DNA from: Dendrobium chrysotoxum
Taxonomy: Eukaryota > Streptophyta > Magnoliopsida > Asparagales > Orchidaceae
Direction: 5' to 3'
NCBI GenBank assembly: GCA_019925795.1
Contig: CM034311.1
Span: forward strand, 6,620,126-6,684,125
DNA length: 64,000 nt
Under the pieces are notes generated by a model. The model was given only the letters and a program-made list of their open reading frames with translations. It was not told the origin of the DNA and did not search any database. Each line of letters begins with the position of its first letter. The stretch's first letter is position 1. Position numbers and translations under genes: made by a program. This document shows positions 59,473-64,000 of this stretch, piece after piece.

Positions 59473-59546
59473 GAGGATTTGAGAGAGTAAGGAGGAGAAG
59501 TGGAGTGGAGAAAACCGGTGTGAAAAAAAACTCAAGAAATCTGCTG

Positions 59547-59554
59547 TTTATAAA
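59547..59554 (-). promoter_or_regulatory. TATA box upstream of the third ORF
   Basis: TTTATAAA (context CTTTATAAACAG on minus) about 75 bp upstream of the chosen ATG. It is followed by a CT-rich leader (CTCCACTCCACTTCTCCTCC) and preceded by palindrome cluster 2. This layout suggests an internal promoter. Confidence 0.55.
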
Positions 59555-59566
59555 GAAAACGGACTG

Positions 59567-60091
59567 ATCGTCCCGTACGATCGAGACATCGTCCGGGACG
59601 ATCGGGGCATTTATGTCGTCCTGTACGATTGGTCAAAAAGGCGGTCCGATCGTCCAGGACGATCAGATATCGTCCGGGACGATTAGACACAGGCGATCGT
59701 CCCGAGGAGTCAGCTGGACGACCGTTGACGAAAAGGTATCGTCCCGGACGATTAGGTGGATCGTCCAGGACGATTTACAATAAATATGTCAGATGGGCCG
59801 AATTTAAATCGTCCAGCGGCTTGACAGGTGGATCGTCCGGGACGATAAAGGGATCGTCCGGGACGATGGGCAATAATTGGTGCAATCTCAGCCGTTTGAT
59901 CAGATCAGGAGGATATGGATCATATCGTCCAGGACGATGTGAGTATCGTCCGGGACGATCACCAATAATTGGAATTTTTCAGCAGCTGGAGCAGTGGAGG
60001 GGCGATTTTAAACGAATCGTCCAGGACGATGTTTAGATCGTCCAGGACGGAGTGGATCGTCCAGGACGATATGTGGATCGTCCAGGACGAT
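59567..60091. promoter_or_regulatory. Palindrome cluster 2 (ATCGTCCNGGACGAT) upstream of the third ORF
   Basis: Pairs at 59567/59588, 59649/59669, 59738/59760, 59832/59853, 59924/59945, 60016/60037 and 60056/60077; spacing 21, 20, 22, 21, 21, 21 and 21 bp. An unpaired variant sits at 59615. Twelve sites are exact. Pairs repeat about every 82-94 bp except the last. It ends only 13 bp before the TATA box. Same motif as in the LTR. Confidence 0.85.
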
Positions 60092-60590
60092 GTGAAGAAA
60101 ACAGAACAAGATGGATGATGAAGATGACCGATCAGGATTCCAAAAACACAATTATGTAAATCAAAATGCCACGAAAAAAAAAACTCACAGAAGAAAAAAC
60201 ATGAAAAAGCAATTTTTTTTTTTTTGTTTTTTTTGATCAAGCTGCTCGAGTAAATCAGAATTTTTCCTTGATTTTATATTCAAAAACCAATAAGAGAACG
60301 ATTGACAACGCTGAAATCCAGAAAAGGTTGAAAAAATCGACTTTCGTAACTCCTACCCCGGGCACCTTATCGATGCACACCTCTTTTAAAACAAAAATCC
60401 GATTCAGAAGAAAGGACATTAGATTTGAAAAGAGATCCTTTCAAGCCTCGTTCCAGAAAAATATCTGATATAATAGTGTTACAAAGTAAAAAATTAGAAA
60501 TCAAGATTTTCAAACTCAAGCTTTTGAACGTATTAAGTGACACACGAGTTTTTTTCTAAGACATTTAAAGATCTGAAAGAGAAGAAAGCT
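60092..60590. other. Undefined junction between elements D and E
   Basis: Poly-A/T rich (T-run at 60211-60233), with frames at 60268-60468 lacking a domain. In element D's sense this should be the end of pol, but no RNase H motif is visible, so D appears truncated here. The exact break is not visible. Confidence 0.4.
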
Positions 60591-60770
60591 TAGGTTGGGC
60601 TCATTTTGTGCCTCTTATTTTTTCCCAATTTATTTGGCGCACTGCGCATCTTTTGATTTTTGATACACTTTGTGTATTTGGCATTTTCGCATCTTTTCAG
60701 TTTTGGGCTCATTTTATGCCTCTTTTTCAATTTGGTTGGCGCACTGCGCATCTTTTGTAAGCTTTCTCCT
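60590..60770. repeat. About 108-bp tandem duplication
   Basis: TTGGGCTCATTTTGTGCCTC (60595) and TTGGGCTCATTTTATGCCTC (60704), each followed by GGCGCACTGCGCATCTTTTG (60640 and 60739). Confidence 0.75.
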
Positions 60771-61259
60771 TTTCATAATCATTAAAGAGTCTCAGCGGTG
60801 AATCTATCTTCCAGACATAGGAGATGACTCTCCATAGTAGGGAAGAATGATTCACAAAATAAAAAACCACACATCATATGATAAATGCAATCACTTGGTT
60901 TTAGAAAATCAAACTAATGACTCAAGACTTTGAAAAACACTAGTGATATGAGGTAGATTACTGTAGGAAGATAAAATGATCTCTATTTCAAAAAAAACTA
61001 ACATTTTAATTTTGAAGAGGATTTTTATCCAAAAGAAACCATACACCTGTAAAGGAGTTAGAGGAAGAGAAACAATCATCAATGTTTCTTCCCTTTAACA
61101 GATTCAGTGGAATCAATCACTGCTTACCAGCTTCCAAATCAAAACAAGGTAAAAACTCTCAGTCAGAAATTCAGATTATCAGAAGTAGTGAGCGGTGATC
61201 AGATTTTGAAAAACATAAAACAGTAAGTGTAAGATATGAACCAGTGAATAAAAAAAACA
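60771..61259. other. Non-coding 3' region of element E
   Basis: AT-rich; no gene. In element E's sense (minus) it lies downstream of the pol stop. Confidence 0.45.
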
Positions 61260-61960
61260 GGTATAAAATCACATCAGAGGGATGGTGCCGCAAAGGGCTT
61301 TATCCATCACAAGTGGATGATCTCGTGGAGAGAAAATTTTCTCTACACGAGAGATCAAATCTAGATTTTGAAAGTAGGATGGTGCCACAATGGAGAGAAA
61401 GTATGATGAGTCACATCTATCCTTAAGGAAAAGAGAACTGGAAGATCTTATAGGAAGGAAGCATTGCTTCCCATAGAAGATTGGATATACAATTTGAAGT
61501 TTGAAACTAAGGTGGTGCCACAAAGGGCGTGCTCCACCACTAGTGGATGATCTTGTGGAGAGGAAACTCACTCTACATAAAAGATTAAATCTAAAATTTA
61601 AAAACTAGGATGGTGCCATAGAGGGCATTATCCACCACTAGTAGATTTATTCCTAAGGCAAGAAAGCACGATGACTCACATCTAACCTTAAGGAAAGGAG
61701 ACTGGAATGATCATGTGGGAAGGAAGCATTGCTTGCCACAGAGGATCAAGTTTAAAATTTTAAACTAGAATGGTGCCATAGAGGGTGTTATGCATCACTA
61801 GTGAGTGATTATATTAGGAGAAAGCTTGCTCACATAAGATCAAGATTGAGATTTAAATTTTAGGATGGTGCCACAAGGGGCGTGCTCCACCACTAAAAGA
61901 TCTAATCCTAAGGTAAGAAAGCACGCTGACTCACATCTAACCTTAAGAAAAGAAAAACAA
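61260..61960. repeat. Diverged tandem repeats with GGTGCCACAAAGGGCGTGCT core
   Basis: GATGGTGCCAC/GGTGGTGCCAC blocks at about 61280, 61379, 61511, 61611, 61771 and 61865. They are followed by (C/T)CCACCACTAGTGGAT-like hairpins, and separated by GACTCACATCTA(A/T)CCTTAAG (61409, 61675, 61930) and GGAAGGAAGCATTGCTT (61450, 61710). Larger unit about 260 bp. Sits after the pol stop of element E, the usual place of such arrays in Tat elements. Confidence 0.75.
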
Positions 61961-62018
61961 GATTCTGGAATTTAAAACAAACAAAATTGAGTCAATTTGA
62001 TTCAAAATTTGAGCTACA

Positions 62019-63400
62019 TCAAATGTAGTATCTTTTAAGGAATCGCTCGTTTACAGGAAGTATTAGGAGATTTCCCTTACAATCCACTAGCTGATCTGAG
62101 CCTCCTTCATAGACTGTCTCTACTATGAAGGGTCCTTCCCAGGTTGGTTCGAACTTTCCACTGATCTTTTAGTGAGCTAAGATAGGCCTCTGAAGAACCA
62201 ATACTAAGTTACCTACTTGGAAGGTTATAGGTCACACTAACTTATCGTGAGCTTGAATCATTTGGGATTTATAAAGTTTTAGATTTTGTTGGGCTTGGAG
62301 ATGATGTTCTTTAAGACCCTCGAGCTCTTCTAGTTGGAGTTATGCATTCTATTCTATGGTAAGCTGGTTCTGGATTGTAATTCTGAGAGAAGGAATTTAA
62401 ATTTCTAGAGGGAGTACGACCTCGGACACATATACTAGTGCAAACGGTGTGGATTGGGTTGGGGTTCGATAAGTGATTTGATAGACCTACAAAGCTTCCA
62501 CCAACCTCTCATCCCACTGATATTTGTTATCATCCAGGGTCTTTTTGAGGATTTGAATCAAAGTTTTATTAAAGGCCTCAGTCAATCCATTAACACATGG
62601 ATAATAGATTGTTGAGTATCTCCAATCAATATCATAGTGATTTGCAAAGTTATTGATCTTCGTAGACTTGAAAGTGGACCCATTATCGGATATGATTCTA
62701 TAGGGCATGCCAAATCGATATATGATATGGTCACAAAAGAACACCATTACATGGTGTGATGTTATATTTCATAATGGGATTGCTTCTACCCACTTTGAAA
62801 AGTAATCACTCACTGCTAAAATAAAGTGATGACCCATAGAAAAAGGTGGGTCGATTGGCCCAACGATATCTTTGCCCCAACTTTTGAAGGGCCACGAAGC
62901 TACCATGGGATGCAAGATGTTAGGCAACTGATGTAAAACCACACCATGTACTTGGTACTTATGACAACACTTTGTAATTTTCATGCAATTATCAATCATC
63001 ATAGGCTAATAGTAACTAAGTCTTTTTATTTTCATTTTCATCTTCGGATATGATTGATGGGCACCACACAGTCCAGCATGAACTTGATTAATGATCTTCA
63101 GAGTCTCTCATTTATCTAAATAACAGAGCCACATCTGATCAAATTATCGATGATATAACATATCATTGACTAGTGCATTTGATAGGTCACGTTTCTTGAT
63201 TTGATTGGCAAGTGACCTATCATGGGGAGCTTGCCTTCTTAAAGGTATTTGATTATTGGTTGTCTTTAATCATCTTTTTCATCGACTGCAAAAGGGGTTG
63301 AAAGGACCTGGGGAGATTATTTATTGAGGTCCTCCAAACATATAGGAGATAAGACTTGACGACCCTGCACTTCTATAGGGATGAAGTCTTCTTCTAGACA
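62019..63400 (-). pseudogene. Element E integrase, end of pol
   Basis: From high to low coordinates: degraded HHCC region (63400-62960) ending CCHKYQVHGVVLH; the core HPMVASWPFKSWGKDIVGPI (first Asp, about 62860-62900) and VSDYFSKWVEAIPL (about 62775); HIIYRFGMPYRIISDNGSTF (second Asp, about 62680-62730); WRYSTIYYPCVNGLTEAFNKTL with the catalytic Glu (about 62570-62615). The C-terminal KFEPTWEGPFIVETVY and FLKRYYI lead to a stop at 62019-62021. Stops occur at about 62757-62765 and in 63010-63400. Same family as element A, and it shows what A has lost. Confidence 0.85.
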
Positions 63401-63484
63401 AGTAAATTCCTTTACGAGCTTTGCTAGGGCATCCGTCAAAGAATTGCTTCTACGGGGAATCATATACATAGTTACGGTAGGAAT

Positions 63485-63860
63485 TTACTCAAGTAAGTGT
63501 ATTGTGTACTCGTGGTACTTCAGGATTTTAGGATTCAAAACCTTATAGATCCCTATAATCTGGTTGATCACCAGTTGAGAGTCACCAAAGATCTTAATCT
63601 CTTTAATCTCCATCAGGATTGTAAGTTCCAGACTAGTTATCAGAGCTTCATACTCAGCCTTATTATTCATGTAAGGCTCTGATAAGTGGTAGGAAAAGTG
63701 CATCATTCCCTTATCCGGTGTCATGAAAACCACGCCAACTCTGGCTTTTCCTAGAATACTAGATTGATGTGTATTATCCCGCTGTCCTGCTAGGAGGACG
63801 CTGCGCCATCAAAATACATTTCCCAGACTCAAAACTCATAATTTTCTCCTCATGTAAATC
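63485..63860 (-). pseudogene. Element E RNase H, broken
   Basis: WEMYFDGAAS (63826-63801) holds the first catalytic Asp. After a frame break near 63740 a frame of 82 residues reads TPDKGMMHFSYHLSEPYMNNKAEYEALITSLELTILMEIKEIKIFGDSQLVINQ, with the catalytic Glu (AEYEAL) and Asp (GDSQLV) intact. Element A's copy at 11840-12060 is nearly the same. Confidence 0.8.
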
Positions 63861-64000
63861 ATCATTGAGAGGAGACTCCATCGGCAGCCGGTGTGCTACA
63901 AGGAAGTCGATAATGGCCTATCCTTTCACAGCACGTAGGAAAATAAAAGTGATTTCAAATTGAAGCAATATCATAGACCAGTGAGCTAAATGTCCTGACA
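63861..64000 (-). pseudogene. Element E RT-RNase H connection
   Basis: On minus, about 63965-63990 gives LTGHLAHWSMILLQFEI-like text followed by HYRLPCSTPAADGV, as in the RT connection of Tat elements (...LA.W...L.EF....V.RKA.KG..IADFLA.HP). Continues beyond the window. Confidence 0.55.

Noticed and set aside
59628..60036. 135-residue plus-strand frame with repeated YRPGR/SSRTI peptides.
   Set aside because: It simply translates the palindrome cluster; peptide repeats follow the DNA repeats.
57213..60091. Regular short palindromes could look like a CRISPR array.
   Set aside because: Repeats are 15 bp, come as 21-bp-spaced pairs, vary in centre base, and lie in a plant retrotransposon. There is no cas gene and spacers are not of one length.

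Overview
This window is plant nuclear heterochromatin made almost entirely of nested LTR retrotransposons. It is AT-rich. I see no host protein-coding gene, tRNA or rRNA, and nothing bacterial. A flowering plant with a large genome is indicated by the mix of Tat/Ogre-type Ty3/Gypsy elements with very long LTRs, Sirevirus-type Ty1/Copia elements, a LINE fragment and a gag-only LTR element. I cannot name the species. Family calls come from reading translated motifs by eye; no database search was possible.

Layout. (A) 1-13937: a decayed Tat/Ogre-like Gypsy element on +. It has a partial 5' LTR (1-5115), broken gag/protease/RT/RNase H/integrase relics (5934-12620) and only the last 1.3 kb of its 3' LTR. 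It sits inside a minus-strand LINE relic (13938-15070). 15792-22152 is a lone, ~6.4-kb LTR of the same LTR superfamily. (B) A second Gypsy element on + has its LTR-like leader at ~23083-23905 and its pol cut into pieces at 23990-26625, 38920-41246 and 44032-44311. The cuts hold an inverted LTR fragment (~26640-29050), AT-rich DNA, element C, and a solo LTR (41247-44031) with an exact 5-bp target duplication. (C) 29614-36537: a complete, young, gag-only element on minus (1.1-kb LTRs differing by only about 1 % substitutions, 5-bp target duplication, intact 523-residue Gag, no pol), rich in tandem repeats. (F) 46154-54549: a Sirevirus-like Copia element on minus with a 5-bp target duplication. 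Most of its RT and all of its RNase H are deleted, so the start of RT is joined to the relic of a third ORF. (D) 56509-~60100: the 3' end of a second Sirevirus on minus, with an LTR, two polypurine tracts and an intact third ORF (361-382 residues). (E) 62019-64000: RNase H and integrase of another Tat-like element on minus, followed (60.1-62.0 kb) by a repeat-rich untranslated stretch.

Most unusual signal. Element D carries two clusters of a 15-bp palindrome, ATCGTCCNGGACGAT. One lies in the LTR, the other upstream of a TATA box in front of the third ORF. In 12 of 14 well-preserved pairs the two palindromes start exactly 21 bp apart (the others 20 and 22), which is two helical turns, and pairs recur about every 90-110 bp. 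This looks like a duplicated cis-regulatory module that could give the third ORF its own promoter. The third ORF is homologous between D and F, so it is a stable part of this lineage.
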